Assembly: GCA_945896765.1 (NCBI GenBank)
Contig: CAMDEL010000036.1
Coordinates: 1-10,679 of the forward strand
DNA length: 10,679 nucleotides
Reading direction: 5' to 3'
Origin: Singulisphaera sp. GP187
GTDB lineage: Bacteria > Planctomycetota > Phycisphaerae > Phycisphaerales > SM1A02
Under the pieces are notes generated by a model. That model searched no databases. It had not been told where the DNA came from and was given only the letters and a program-made list of their open reading frames with translations. Below, in pieces: positions 1-7,613 of this stretch; position 1 is the first letter of the stretch; every line of letters begins with the position of its first letter. Both the position numbers and the translations under genes were made by a program.

Positions 1-1717
1 CCAACTTTGTTTCATAGGTAAATATTCCCTCGTGACATCGGAAAATATAAATTGAAGGGAGGGACCCACCAGGAGCTCCAACAGCTATGACCGCATCGTG
101 CTTATCTCCAAAAATGGCGAGGGAATCGCCGTATCTAGAGCCGCATGAAGGTAAACTCGGCGGAATCAACTCTTTCACCACCCATCCGTTTGGACCAAAA
201 GTTGCTGCGCATGCGCTACCAATGGAATATTGTGTCCCAGGGACGCAATAACCATCACCCGAAAATGCGATGACTTTATTTTCTCCCTTGCCTGAAACTG
301 AAACGTTTTTACCGAGGCGATCGTAGTTTTCTGGGGTTGGCGACTTCAGCACAGCTTCAGGCAACCAACTCCCGCCATTTCGCTTAAAGACGGTCGCAGA
401 TCCTCCAGAGAGAATCTGATCCCAACTGTCGCCTGCTGATCCAACCACAACTACGTCTTCAGAAACATCTACAGCAGAACCAAAAAAGTCATAGTTTGAT
501 GGTTGTGTGTCCAACAGATCATTACTTGAAAGAGTAGATGGTGGTGGATACTGAGAAGTATTTAAGTCTAAGGAATGGACTTCTCCGTCCGATCCTGTTG
601 TTTCGCAGAAGATTACATGACTATCCGGCCATCCGTCTGAGACGGCGACTAATTCACCCGTGCCCCCTGTGGAACCGCCATTATTTGGTCCATCATCCCA
701 CTGAAAAATGCATTTGTTTGAACCAATCTCAAACCAAATAGATCCATTTTCGTTCCACTCGTAAACAATTTCGCCTTGAAGGACATGTGTTGCATTGAGA
801 ATGTAAACCTGAGAGTCCCAGTTACCGCCCATCGTTATGCCATCCGACTTGATTTGCCAAGTGGAACCATTGAACATCCAAATTCGATTTGAAAAATCGA
901 CAGCGAGTCCGTGATCGAAATATCTGATAGGCGAATAAGTAACTCCATCATCACCTGGAATTCGCATGTTTGGGCCGCTTTCTGCCCATTCCCAAATATT
1001 ATTTGTGTTTCGACGTAAACAGCGCGGATTTTTGGCTGTAATTCTTTGCCAAGTTGCCCACCCTTGAGAAACATGGAGGCCTTGCCCCGTATCTGGAGGT
1101 CCTTCAAAAGTCTGCTTGAAATCAAATTTCTGAGTGAAAGAGTTGTATCTGAAGATATCGATATGCGAAATCTGATCCGCCACAACAGGTTCTCCAACGA
1201 TGAGCCAGCCTTCGTCTAAATCCATTGCACAACGAACACTCCAGCGACTCCTCAATCCAGGAGGATAAACAATATCCAGAGGTACAAATCCTTTCGTCGT
1301 TTTAAGAAACGGATGAACGACCCCTGATCCATTATCTAAAGTATGAAATGCATCTGGTTGCTCAATGACCAATAGATCACCATCTAATTTGATAGACCGC
1401 CCATAACCGGCACCAATTAGAACTGGAGGTGGCAATGTCTGCGTAAGTTCCCAGCCCATTGGACCAGATTCATAAATATGAGCCCCTAAACCATATGATG
1501 AGTGGGTTACTAATGTGTTGCCTTGAATGCAAATACCACATGTAAATTCATAGCCACCATTAAATAACGCTGCATCTGCAAGGCCTAGAGTTTGCGTTCG
1601 AACGTTCAAATCAGATGTTTGGCATTGTTGACTCCACGCTGGACGCAACGGTGTTGCGACAAATAGAGTTGCTGCGATCATAAAAATAGATGGATTTCCG
1701 CGGAATTTTTTTATCAT
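1..1717 (-). CDS. Secreted FG-GAP-like repeat protein, 3' end cut by window edge
   Basis: The frame is open without a stop from the ATG at 1717 to the left edge (572 complete codons), so the C-terminus is missing. Residues 1-29 look like a Sec signal peptide: basic start (MIKK), hydrophobic core about 11-22, and an A-W-S cleavage site before Gln30. The C-terminal third carries three FG-GAP-like units about 56-61 residues apart, with glycines near residues 413 (DFFGSAVDVS, then VVVVGSAGD), 469 (RLGKNVSVS) and 530 (RYGDSLAIF, then AVGAPGG). FG-GAP units are known to build integrin-like beta-propellers, so an extracellular or surface protein is likely; the N-terminal half is probably also propeller-like, but I do not recognise its repeats. 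The start has no Shine-Dalgarno site. Codon use is AT-rich (frequent TTA, CTA, ATA, AGA) compared with the plus-strand enzymes, suggesting fast evolution or transfer. In this lineage such proteins often end in a dockerin-like or sorting tail, which would lie outside the window. Ligand and role are unknown. Confidence 0.8.
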   Translation of the reverse strand, partial: MIKKFRGNPSIFMIAATLFVATPLRPAWSQQCQTSDLNVRTQTLGLADAALFNGGYEFTCGICIQGNTLVTHSSYGLGAHIYESGPMGWELTQTLPPPVLIGAGYGRSIKLDGDLLVIEQPDAFHTLDNGSGVVHPFLKTTKGFVPLDIVYPPGLRSRWSVRCAMDLDEGWLIVGEPVVADQISHIDIFRYNSFTQKFDFKQTFEGPPDTGQGLHVSQGWATWQRITAKNPRCLRRNTNNIWEWAESGPNMRIPGDDGVTYSPIRYFDHGLAVDFSNRIWMFNGSTWQIKSDGITMGGNWDSQVYILNATHVLQGEIVYEWNENGSIWFEIGSNKCIFQWDDGPNNGGSTGGTGELVAVSDGWPDSHVIFCETTGSDGEVHSLDLNTSQYPPPSTLSSNDLLDTQPSNYDFFGSAVDVSEDVVVVGSAGDSWDQILSGGSATVFKRNGGSWLPEAVLKSPTPENYDRLGKNVSVSGKGENKVIAFSGDGYCVPGTQYSIGSACAATFGPNGWVVKELIPPSLPSCGSRYGDSLAIFGDKHDAVIAVGAPGGSLPSIYIFRCHEGIFTYETKL

Positions 1718-2162
1718 AATATAGAGAGTATCTCGCTTTCAGGTGTTGTCAAAGAAGTGTTGTCAAAAAAATGGTTTATTTTACAAATGAGTCATTTTTG
1801 ACCCTATGCCCCTACCGAATCAAACGGATGTTTCGCGTAAAATCAATTACCGCCCTTTGCCCGTGAATTGTTGACTAGGCTGGACAAGATTTTCAACTCG
1901 AATGTCGAGCCGCAAGTGTTCAGATTGCCCGAATAATCTCTATCAGGGCAAAGGACTCCTTGCATATACAACCAGCGAAATCTTGCGTTTGATCTGTGAT
2001 TCTTGATTGAATTTCTGCTCGACCCCCAACGCTCTGCATAGATTTCGATCGCTCTCGAGTCAATGACTTGTGGGTCACCTTGCGCAACCGCCGAACCGTC
2101 CATGTTTCAGCCATCACACAATCCTAACGGTTTCTGACGTACTATCGCCCCCCCACAACATT
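1718..2162. other. Intergenic gap between divergent genes, no convincing gene
   Basis: This 445-bp stretch separates the minus-strand FG-GAP gene from the plus-strand glycosyltransferase unit. A minus-strand reading frame of 86 codons (2103 down to 1843) exists, but its product matches no family I know, has no Shine-Dalgarno site and overlaps a second unconvincing frame. Visible structure: an AT-rich part with the 11-bp direct repeats; a 9-bp inverted repeat CCTTTGCCC (1854-1862) / GGGCAAAGG (1946-1954); a small perfect dyad CTCGA-ATG-TCGAG (1897-1909); and a run of seven C (2148-2154) just before the next gene. TACTAT at 2140-2145 is a weak -10 candidate for the plus strand, with no good -35. 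I found no tRNA, tmRNA, SRP RNA or RNase P signature. Confidence 0.5.
1743..1767. repeat. Two 11-bp direct repeats upstream of the FG-GAP gene
   Basis: GTGTTGTCAAA occurs at 1743-1753 and again at 1757-1767, exactly 14 bp apart. On the minus strand each copy presents TTTGACAACAC, which includes a perfect TTGACA -35 hexamer, 33 and 47 bp before the gene start. I see no -10 box at a standard 16-18 bp distance from either copy, so this could be a tandem binding site or a promoter with a poor -10. The match is seen directly; the regulatory role is inference. Confidence 0.35.
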
Positions 2163-2627
2163 ATGACTTCGACCCAATCACAACAGACTCTTCGCTCGCT
2201 CCATGATCACGCCCAAAAAACGTCGATCTTCGCATCTGTTGCGCTTACTGGGGAACGTTTGGAATGCGAAGCGAAAGACTCTGCAGCGAAGGCGCAGTAC
2301 CGCATTGAAGCCGCTTCAGATGGTTGGCGCCTTTCGCTTGGGACTGCTGATCGTTGGCTGAGCGAATCAATCGAATCGCAACTCGTTGAGTCGCGAGACT
2401 CGATGGAAGATTTGCTCCGCGAAGAACTGGTTGATCTTGATTGCTTGGAGGCTCCTCCTAAGATTCGACATTTTCGGGACGAATCGAAGCGATATGTTTT
2501 TGAATGCACAGTTCCATTCGGCGCTGATCTTGCCGATGACTTGCAAAGAGCACAATTATTTCTCTTTGCCTTCGAGTCGATGTTTCGACAACTTGGAGAT
2601 ATGTCTGGCGCGGAGAGCGAGGAATGA
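2163..2627 (+). CDS. Small acidic protein of unknown function, coupled to glycosyltransferase
   Basis: This encodes 154 residues from the ATG at 2163. A GTG at 2070 in the same frame would add 31 residues rich in Pro and His that look like translated intergenic DNA, so I prefer 2163; no Shine-Dalgarno site precedes either. The protein is acidic, has no signal peptide or membrane segment, and is probably cytoplasmic. It seems to have two parts: residues about 1-65, a beta-rich region, and about 70-150, with an acidic helix (residues near ESRDSMEDLLREELVDLD), a strand (RYVFECTVPFG) and an amphipathic C-terminal helix ending in RQLGDM. I do not recognise the family; the size and fold pattern recall small chaperone-like or YbjN/CesT-type domains, but that is weak inference. 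Its stop overlaps the ATG of the next gene (ATGA), so the two are almost certainly cotranscribed and translationally coupled, which suggests a regulator or partner of the glycosyltransferase. Confidence 0.72.
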   Translation: MTSTQSQQTLRSLHDHAQKTSIFASVALTGERLECEAKDSAAKAQYRIEAASDGWRLSLGTADRWLSESIESQLVESRDSMEDLLREELVDLDCLEAPPKIRHFRDESKRYVFECTVPFGADLADDLQRAQLFLFAFESMFRQLGDMSGAESEE

Positions 2628-4213
2628 CACCTCCACGAGTTCTGATGCTTGGCTGGGAATTCCCACCATTCATCACCGGCGGATTGGGAACTGCATGCCA
2701 TGGTTTGACTCGTGGGCTGACTTCGGCTGGATGCGATATCACCTTTGCGCTTCCACGCGCAATTTCTAGATCCCACTCTTCGCACGTTCGATTGCTTTCG
2801 CCTGCAAGTGAAGTAGCAGAGGTCTCGGCGTGGGTTGCTCCTCCAGAAGGAATGATCACAGAATCCACTGATTTGGCGGAGATTTTGGAATCGACGCGAA
2901 TTGCCAGCATCCAGAAAGTCCGAACCGAATCTTTGCAACGTGGGACACCAGAGCGGATCAAGATTCTTGATTTGCCAATGATGGCGCAGAGTTCTTATGC
3001 ATCTGGTTCTGCGCGCGGTCGATTGATCACGACGCCGCGTGATGCGCTCAAAGAAATCGGCGGGATAGATGACATGGGCGAAGAGCTTCAAACGCTCACC
3101 GATGAACAATTTGAGCACATTGTCCAGACAGTCACTCACAGAAAATTAAGCGGGGAATTGGATGGAGTATCAATTGCTGATCTCGTGATTGAACGCGCCC
3201 TTCCTGAAGCAGGACGAGGCGGGTCGAATAATCACAGTCCAACGCCAGAAACTATCGGTGGATACGACGGCGACCTGATTCTTGCAGCCGAGCGATACGC
3301 GCACTTCTGCGTTCGTGCTGCGCAACATTTGCCTTTCGACATCATTCACGCGCATGACTGGCTGACCTATCCCGCAGGTATCGCACTTGCACGATTGACT
3401 GGGCGACCACTTGTTGTGCATGTTCATGCAACAGAATTTGATCGTTCAGGCGAACATGTCAACCAAGCCGTATACAACATTGAACGTCGAGGAATGCACG
3501 CCGCAGTCCGCGTCCTTGCTGTCAGCATGCTGACTCGAAATCTGCTTGTGAACCGTTACGGCATCTCTCCTGACAAGATCGATGTTGTTTATAACGGAGT
3601 TGATATCGAGCCTTCGACATATGGCATCAAGCGCATCGAGCGTTCCGAGCGAATCGTGCTCTATTTTGGGCGAATCACGATGCAAAAGGGACCCGAATAT
3701 TTCGTACGCGCGGCGAAGAGAGTTCTCGAAGTTGAACAAAATGTGCGCTTCGTTGTGGCAGGATCAGGCGATCAAGCAACAGCAATGATCGAGATGGCCG
3801 CGGAACTAGGGATTGGAAGTCGCATGACATTCACCGGCTTTTTACGCGGCAAAGATATTCAGCGAGTTTTCTCGCTCGCAGATCTCTATGTCATGCCAAG
3901 CGTTTCCGAACCATTTGGTATCGCTCCCCTCGAAGCAATGGGCCATCGAGTTCCAGTAATCATCAGTAAAAACTCTGGCGTATCTGAAGTTTTGACGCAT
4001 GCTTTGAAAGTCAACTTCTGGGATGTCGACGATATGGCAAACAAGATCGTCGCAGTACTGCGGCATCCCCCGCTTCGTGCGGAACTTCGCGATCGCGGAT
4101 TGTTTGAAGTGCGCGGAATCACTTGGGATGGTGCGGCGAAGCGCTGCATAGATAGTTACGAAAAAGCACTTGCAGTCGTGGGTCGATCTGCCGTCGGTTT
4201 GCGCAGAAAATAA
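2624..4213 (+). CDS. GT-B glycosyltransferase, starch/glycogen synthase-like (GT4/GT5)
   Basis: This 529-residue enzyme has a two-domain GT-B fold. The N-terminal donor/acceptor loop motif is WEFPPFITGGLGTA (residues 11-24), the counterpart of the KVGGL loop of glycogen synthases. HAHDW (242-246) and VHVHATEFD (265-273) are typical of the N-terminal domain. In the C-terminal domain YFGRITMQKG (347-356) supplies the Arg350/Lys355 pair expected to bind the nucleotide-sugar phosphates, and EPFGIAPLE (429-437) is the E-x7-E donor-site motif. All key residues are present. Family knowledge suggests transfer of glucose from ADP- or UDP-glucose to an alpha-glucan, but donor and acceptor cannot be read from sequence. 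Between about residues 85 and 215 there is a long, partly charged insert, making the N-terminal domain larger than in a standard GT4 enzyme. The ATG overlaps the stop of the preceding gene; GGAG at 2612-2615, 8 nt upstream, serves as ribosome binding site. Confidence 0.9.
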   Translation: MTPPRVLMLGWEFPPFITGGLGTACHGLTRGLTSAGCDITFALPRAISRSHSSHVRLLSPASEVAEVSAWVAPPEGMITESTDLAEILESTRIASIQKVRTESLQRGTPERIKILDLPMMAQSSYASGSARGRLITTPRDALKEIGGIDDMGEELQTLTDEQFEHIVQTVTHRKLSGELDGVSIADLVIERALPEAGRGGSNNHSPTPETIGGYDGDLILAAERYAHFCVRAAQHLPFDIIHAHDWLTYPAGIALARLTGRPLVVHVHATEFDRSGEHVNQAVYNIERRGMHAAVRVLAVSMLTRNLLVNRYGISPDKIDVVYNGVDIEPSTYGIKRIERSERIVLYFGRITMQKGPEYFVRAAKRVLEVEQNVRFVVAGSGDQATAMIEMAAELGIGSRMTFTGFLRGKDIQRVFSLADLYVMPSVSEPFGIAPLEAMGHRVPVIISKNSGVSEVLTHALKVNFWDVDDMANKIVAVLRHPPLRAELRDRGLFEVRGITWDGAAKRCIDSYEKALAVVGRSAVGLRRK

Positions 4214-4270
4214 AGCTGATTTATCCCTTTTCTAGACAAAGGTTCATAAAAGAGACACGCAGATTCGACC

Positions 4271-4293
4271 GACGAATTCGTCTCGCACCGAGA
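4271..4293. promoter_or_regulatory. Two overlapping dyads upstream of putA, possible operator or hairpin
   Basis: GACGAATTCGTC at 4271-4282 is a perfect 12-bp palindrome. It overlaps by two bases a second perfect dyad, TCTCG-CAC-CGAGA at 4281-4293. The pair ends 23 bp before the ATG at 4317, in the 103-bp gap between the glycosyltransferase and putA. Because this PutA lacks the DNA-binding domain that lets some PutA proteins repress their own gene, a separate regulator binding here is plausible. There is no T-run, so a terminator for the upstream gene is unlikely. The regulatory role is inference. Confidence 0.35.
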
Positions 4294-4316
4294 TCGTGCT
4301 CTCATTCCTATACTCA

Positions 4317-7300
4317 ATGACCTCTATGGGTTTGTTCACTCGATCGAAGTCATCCGCCGCACAAAAAAAAGCGTCGATATCCGCATCCTTACGAACGCCT
4401 GCGCCAGCGCAACCCGTCGTTGAAACAGTGGACACTCCACCAACACCTGTTGATGGCGATCCCAAGTTAGAGCACGAAACGCAAGTCCATGCGCTGTCCA
4501 TTTTGAACGCTGCACGTGATGATCGAGCTGGCGTGATGAGCGCCGCATTCTGGTCGGACAAATTGATGGCGTGGTCCATGAAAGATCCGGAATTCAAAGT
4601 CCAACTCTTTCACTTCGTCGATTGCTTTCCAGCGCTTCGAACTTCGGACGCAATCTATGAACACTTGGTCGACTTCATGTCCAAACCTGGATTGAATCTT
4701 CCGCCAGGACTGGACATGGGACTTCGCGCAGGTGGGCTTGCGAAGGGTTTAGTCGCTAAGACAATGGCCGGCCAAATCGAATCGATGGCGAGCAAATTTA
4801 TTGCAGGTCGCGATGCGAAGAGCGCACTTCCAACATTGAAAAAACTTTGGTCTGACAATTTGGCGTTCAGCGTCGATCTTCTCGGCGAAGCCTGCCTGAG
4901 TGATTCCGAAGCGCAGATGTACCGCGATAAATATCTTGATCTCATTGCGAATCTTCCTGGCGAAGTTGCGACATGGAAGCCAAATGCGCGACTTGAGAGC
5001 GATCATCTTGGCGCGATTCCACGCACCAATGTCTCGATCAAGATTTCATCCCTCTTTGCACGAACAGATCCAATCGATTTCGCTGGGTCACTCAATGGAT
5101 TGGTCGATGCACTCACACCGATTCTTATTGCGGCGCAGAAGAATGGCGTCTTTGTGAATTTCGATATGGAACAGTATTCGCTCAAAGACCTGACGCTTGA
5201 ACTCTTCATGCGATGCTGCGAAAAAGTGCCATTTTCAGCAGGAATAGCGATGCAATCTTATCTTCGCAGTGGCGAGGATGACGCGCAACGAATCATCGAT
5301 TGGTCCAAGAAAACTGGACGCGTCGTCACCGTTCGATTGGTCAAAGGTGCGTACTGGGATTCGCAAACGATTCAGTCGGAACAATTGGGATGGACTTCAC
5401 CCGTTTGGGCAGTGAAGCGAGATACGGACGCGTGCTTCGAACGGATGGCAAGTCGATTCATTCGATCCACTCCTCAGCGCGCGGGCGTGGGTGGTGTGAA
5501 ACTCGCACTTGGATCGCACAACGCACGATCGATCGGTGCTGCTCTTGCGATGGTCGAGAAGGCTGGACTTCCGATGAACGCCATCGAATTGCAAATGCTT
5601 CATGGCATGGGCGATGCAATGAAGTCTGCAACGATTGCCCGTGGTTTGCGACTTCGTGAATACCTGCCCGTCGGCGAAATGATTCCGGGAATGGCATATC
5701 TCGTGCGCAGACTTCTGGAGAACACGAGCAATGAAAGTTGGTTGCGATCTGGATTTGCAGAAGGCGCGGACTCTGCGATTCTGGTTGCATCTCCACATCG
5801 AGCAACTGGCTCTGGATCTGGATCGGATAATGGGCGAAAGAGGCTTGATCATGCAGCTGAAAGACATGCGCTCGGGCGAAGCCATCCAAACATTGCAGAT
5901 GGCAGACCATTTTTCACCGAAAGTCTTCGCGATTTTTCAGATGGTGCGCAACGAGAAGCATTTGCAAATGCAATCTCTCGAGCAACCGTTGCAAACATCG
6001 CCAATGATGGCACTGCGCAAACGGCCAATGCGACAGTCGATCGACTGCACCGTGCTTTTCCAGCGTGGCGCGATACGCCATTTCTCGAACGCGCTGCTGT
6101 GCTAGTGCGTGCTGCAGCAGCGATGCGCGCCCGGCGTGACGAACTCTGCGGAATCATCATTCGTGAAGCGGGCAAAACGTGGCGGGAGGCTGATGGCGAT
6201 ATCTGCGAGGCAATCGATTTCTGCGAGTATTACGCTCGAGAAGTTGCTCAATTGTTCGACCCCCGCCGACTTGGTTTGTTCACAGGCGAATTGAACGAAG
6301 AATGGTTTCAACCGCGCGGTGTCGCTGCTGTCATCAGTCCATGGAATTTTCCACTTGCCATTTGTTGCGGTATGACCGTCGCTGCGCTTGTCACTGGAAA
6401 CACTGTCATCGTAAAGCCTGCCGAACAGACCCCTGCCATTGCAAAGGTGATGTGCGAAATTCTCTGGGCCGCGGGTGCGCCAAAAGATGCGCTCGCATTC
6501 TTGCCAGGTCCTGGCGAAACTGTGGGCGCAGCGCTCGTACGCGATCCTCGCATTGCACTCATCGCATTCACAGGATCGAAAGGTGTTGGACTGGACATTG
6601 TTGAAGCATCGGGTCGAACGCTTGCGAATCAGGAGTGCGTCAAGAAAGTGGTCTGCGAAATGGGCGGCAAAAATGCGATCATTATCGATGAAAGCGCAGA
6701 TTTGGACGAAGCGGTTCTTGGCGTGCGCCAATCTGCATTTGGATTCTCTGGACAGAAATGTTCTGCGTGCAGTCGAGTGATCGTCGTGGGAAATGCACAC
6801 GATGCTTTTCTGCATCGACTTGTCGAAGCGACGCGGACACTGACCGTCGGCGATCCCATGCTTCCTGGAACTGATGTTGGTCCCGTGATCGACAACGATG
6901 CTGCGAAAAAGATTCGTGAATACATCGAGATCGGATCGAAGGAAGGTCGCATGGAAATCCAGTTGAAAGTGCCCGATGGACTGGAGAGCCGGGTTGGCAA
7001 ACCTTTCGTTGGACCAACAATCATTTCTGGTATTCGCCCAGAGCATCGACTCGCCAACGAAGAAATCTTCGGCCCAGTTCTTGCTGTGATTCATGTCAAA
7101 GATTTCGACGAAGCGCTGCGAGTCGCCAATGCGACACAATATAAATTGACTGGCGGAGTTTTCAGCCGTCGACCATCGCACTTAGAAAAAGCCCGACGCG
7201 AATTCCGCGTGGGCAATCTCTATCTGAATCGCTCGATCACTGGCGCACTTGTCGGTCGACAACCCTTCGGCGGTTTTGGGATGAGCGGCGTGGGCAGCAA

Positions 7301-7394
7301 GGCCGGCGGCGCGCAATATCTCTTGCAATTCGTCGAGCCTCGCGCGGTATGCGAGAACACGATGCGCCGTGGATTTGCTCCTGGGCTGGATTGA
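4317..7394 (+). CDS. putA: Bifunctional proline dehydrogenase / P5C dehydrogenase (PutA)
   Basis: This catalyses both steps from proline to glutamate: FAD-dependent oxidation to pyrroline-5-carboxylate, then NAD-dependent oxidation. From the ATG at 4317 it has 1025 residues; an upstream in-frame GTG (4296) and a downstream ATG (4326) are alternatives, none with a Shine-Dalgarno site. Residues about 50-200 are the helical arm region. The proline dehydrogenase barrel shows KISSL (242-246), DMEQYSLKDLTLELF (283-297), RLVKGAYWD (340-348), and LREYLPVGEMIPGMAYLVRR to Glu468-Asn469 (446-469) with substrate-binding Arg464/Arg465. A Gly/Ser/basic linker, about 490-530, joins the aldehyde dehydrogenase half: SPWNFP with Asn677, FTGSKGVG (751-758), general base Glu781 in CEMGGKN, catalytic Cys815 in SGQKCSAC, EEIFGPV (915-921), and a C-terminal QPFGGFGMSGVGSKAGG. 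It lacks the N-terminal ribbon-helix-helix repressor domain and the extra C-terminal domain of long PutA proteins (E. coli PutA is about 1320 residues), so it is a catalytic-only form. All key residues are intact. Confidence 0.97.
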   Translation: MTSMGLFTRSKSSAAQKKASISASLRTPAPAQPVVETVDTPPTPVDGDPKLEHETQVHALSILNAARDDRAGVMSAAFWSDKLMAWSMKDPEFKVQLFHFVDCFPALRTSDAIYEHLVDFMSKPGLNLPPGLDMGLRAGGLAKGLVAKTMAGQIESMASKFIAGRDAKSALPTLKKLWSDNLAFSVDLLGEACLSDSEAQMYRDKYLDLIANLPGEVATWKPNARLESDHLGAIPRTNVSIKISSLFARTDPIDFAGSLNGLVDALTPILIAAQKNGVFVNFDMEQYSLKDLTLELFMRCCEKVPFSAGIAMQSYLRSGEDDAQRIIDWSKKTGRVVTVRLVKGAYWDSQTIQSEQLGWTSPVWAVKRDTDACFERMASRFIRSTPQRAGVGGVKLALGSHNARSIGAALAMVEKAGLPMNAIELQMLHGMGDAMKSATIARGLRLREYLPVGEMIPGMAYLVRRLLENTSNESWLRSGFAEGADSAILVASPHRATGSGSGSDNGRKRLDHAAERHALGRSHPNIADGRPFFTESLRDFSDGAQREAFANAISRATVANIANDGTAQTANATVDRLHRAFPAWRDTPFLERAAVLVRAAAAMRARRDELCGIIIREAGKTWREADGDICEAIDFCEYYAREVAQLFDPRRLGLFTGELNEEWFQPRGVAAVISPWNFPLAICCGMTVAALVTGNTVIVKPAEQTPAIAKVMCEILWAAGAPKDALAFLPGPGETVGAALVRDPRIALIAFTGSKGVGLDIVEASGRTLANQECVKKVVCEMGGKNAIIIDESADLDEAVLGVRQSAFGFSGQKCSACSRVIVVGNAHDAFLHRLVEATRTLTVGDPMLPGTDVGPVIDNDAAKKIREYIEIGSKEGRMEIQLKVPDGLESRVGKPFVGPTIISGIRPEHRLANEEIFGPVLAVIHVKDFDEALRVANATQYKLTGGVFSRRPSHLEKARREFRVGNLYLNRSITGALVGRQPFGGFGMSGVGSKAGGAQYLLQFVEPRAVCENTMRRGFAPGLD

Positions 7395-7613
7395 GCTTTC
7401 AGCGTTTCAGAGCCATTTCACTAGCAATAACTGACCAATGAGACTGGGATTTGGATCTTTTGGGATTTGGATCTTTTGGGATTTAGATCTTTTGGGATTT
7501 GGATCTTTATTGATTCCGCCAGATTCGCTGTCCGAGGAATCCTTGGGCTGGTCAACGTGTGCAGTTGCGCTGCGCTTTACGTGACACATTGAAACAGAAG
7601 TAAACAATTCCCC
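7395..7613. other. Intergenic gap holding a tandem repeat
   Basis: This 219-bp gap lies between putA and the next plus-strand gene. Apart from the 16-bp tandem repeat annotated separately, I see no clear terminator hairpin after putA, no good -35/-10 pair, and no Shine-Dalgarno site before the start at 7614. A minus-strand frame covers most of the gap (7625 down to 7407) but reads through the repeat and into the opposite start codon, and has no family features. Confidence 0.5.
7446..7509. repeat. Four tandem copies of a 16-bp unit
   Basis: The unit GGGATTTGGATCTTTT is repeated head to tail at 7446-7461, 7462-7477, 7478-7493 and 7494-7509. Copies 1 and 2 are identical; copy 3 differs by one base (TTTAGATC for TTTGGATC) and copy 4 by its last base (A for T). 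Each unit contains one GATC and a GGG run. The length of 16 is not a multiple of three, so the array is unlikely to be selected as coding. Such short perfect arrays are prone to copy-number change between strains; function is unknown. Confidence 0.93.

Noticed and set aside
1843..2103. Minus-strand 86-codon frame in the gap, with a CPDRD...C stretch recalling a transposase zinc-finger end
   Set aside because: Only one Cys pair of the expected four, no other TnpB blocks, no Shine-Dalgarno site, and an overlapping frame of similar length; most likely chance.
1790..2160. tmRNA or other housekeeping RNA in the gap, prompted by CCG-TTTGATT-CGG on the minus strand
   Set aside because: The stem is only 3 bp, the loop departs from the T-loop consensus, and no acceptor stem or CCA end is present.
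2207..3139. Long minus-strand open frame of 310 codons opposite the glycosyltransferase unit
   Set aside because: Product is rich in Ser, Arg and Cys with no domain pattern, and lies antisense to two well-supported coding regions; a shadow of their codon bias.
5731..6105. Possible frameshift in putA between the two catalytic halves
   Set aside because: The main frame stays open, and the conserved block LRDFSD...AF resumes in the same frame, so a variable linker explains it.
6102..7181. Long minus-strand open frame of 359 codons opposite putA
   Set aside because: Antisense to intact aldehyde dehydrogenase motifs; composition rich in His, Cys, Arg and Ser is typical of a shadow frame.
7446..7509. 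Tandem array considered as a CRISPR
   Set aside because: Units are contiguous with no spacers and only 16 bp long.
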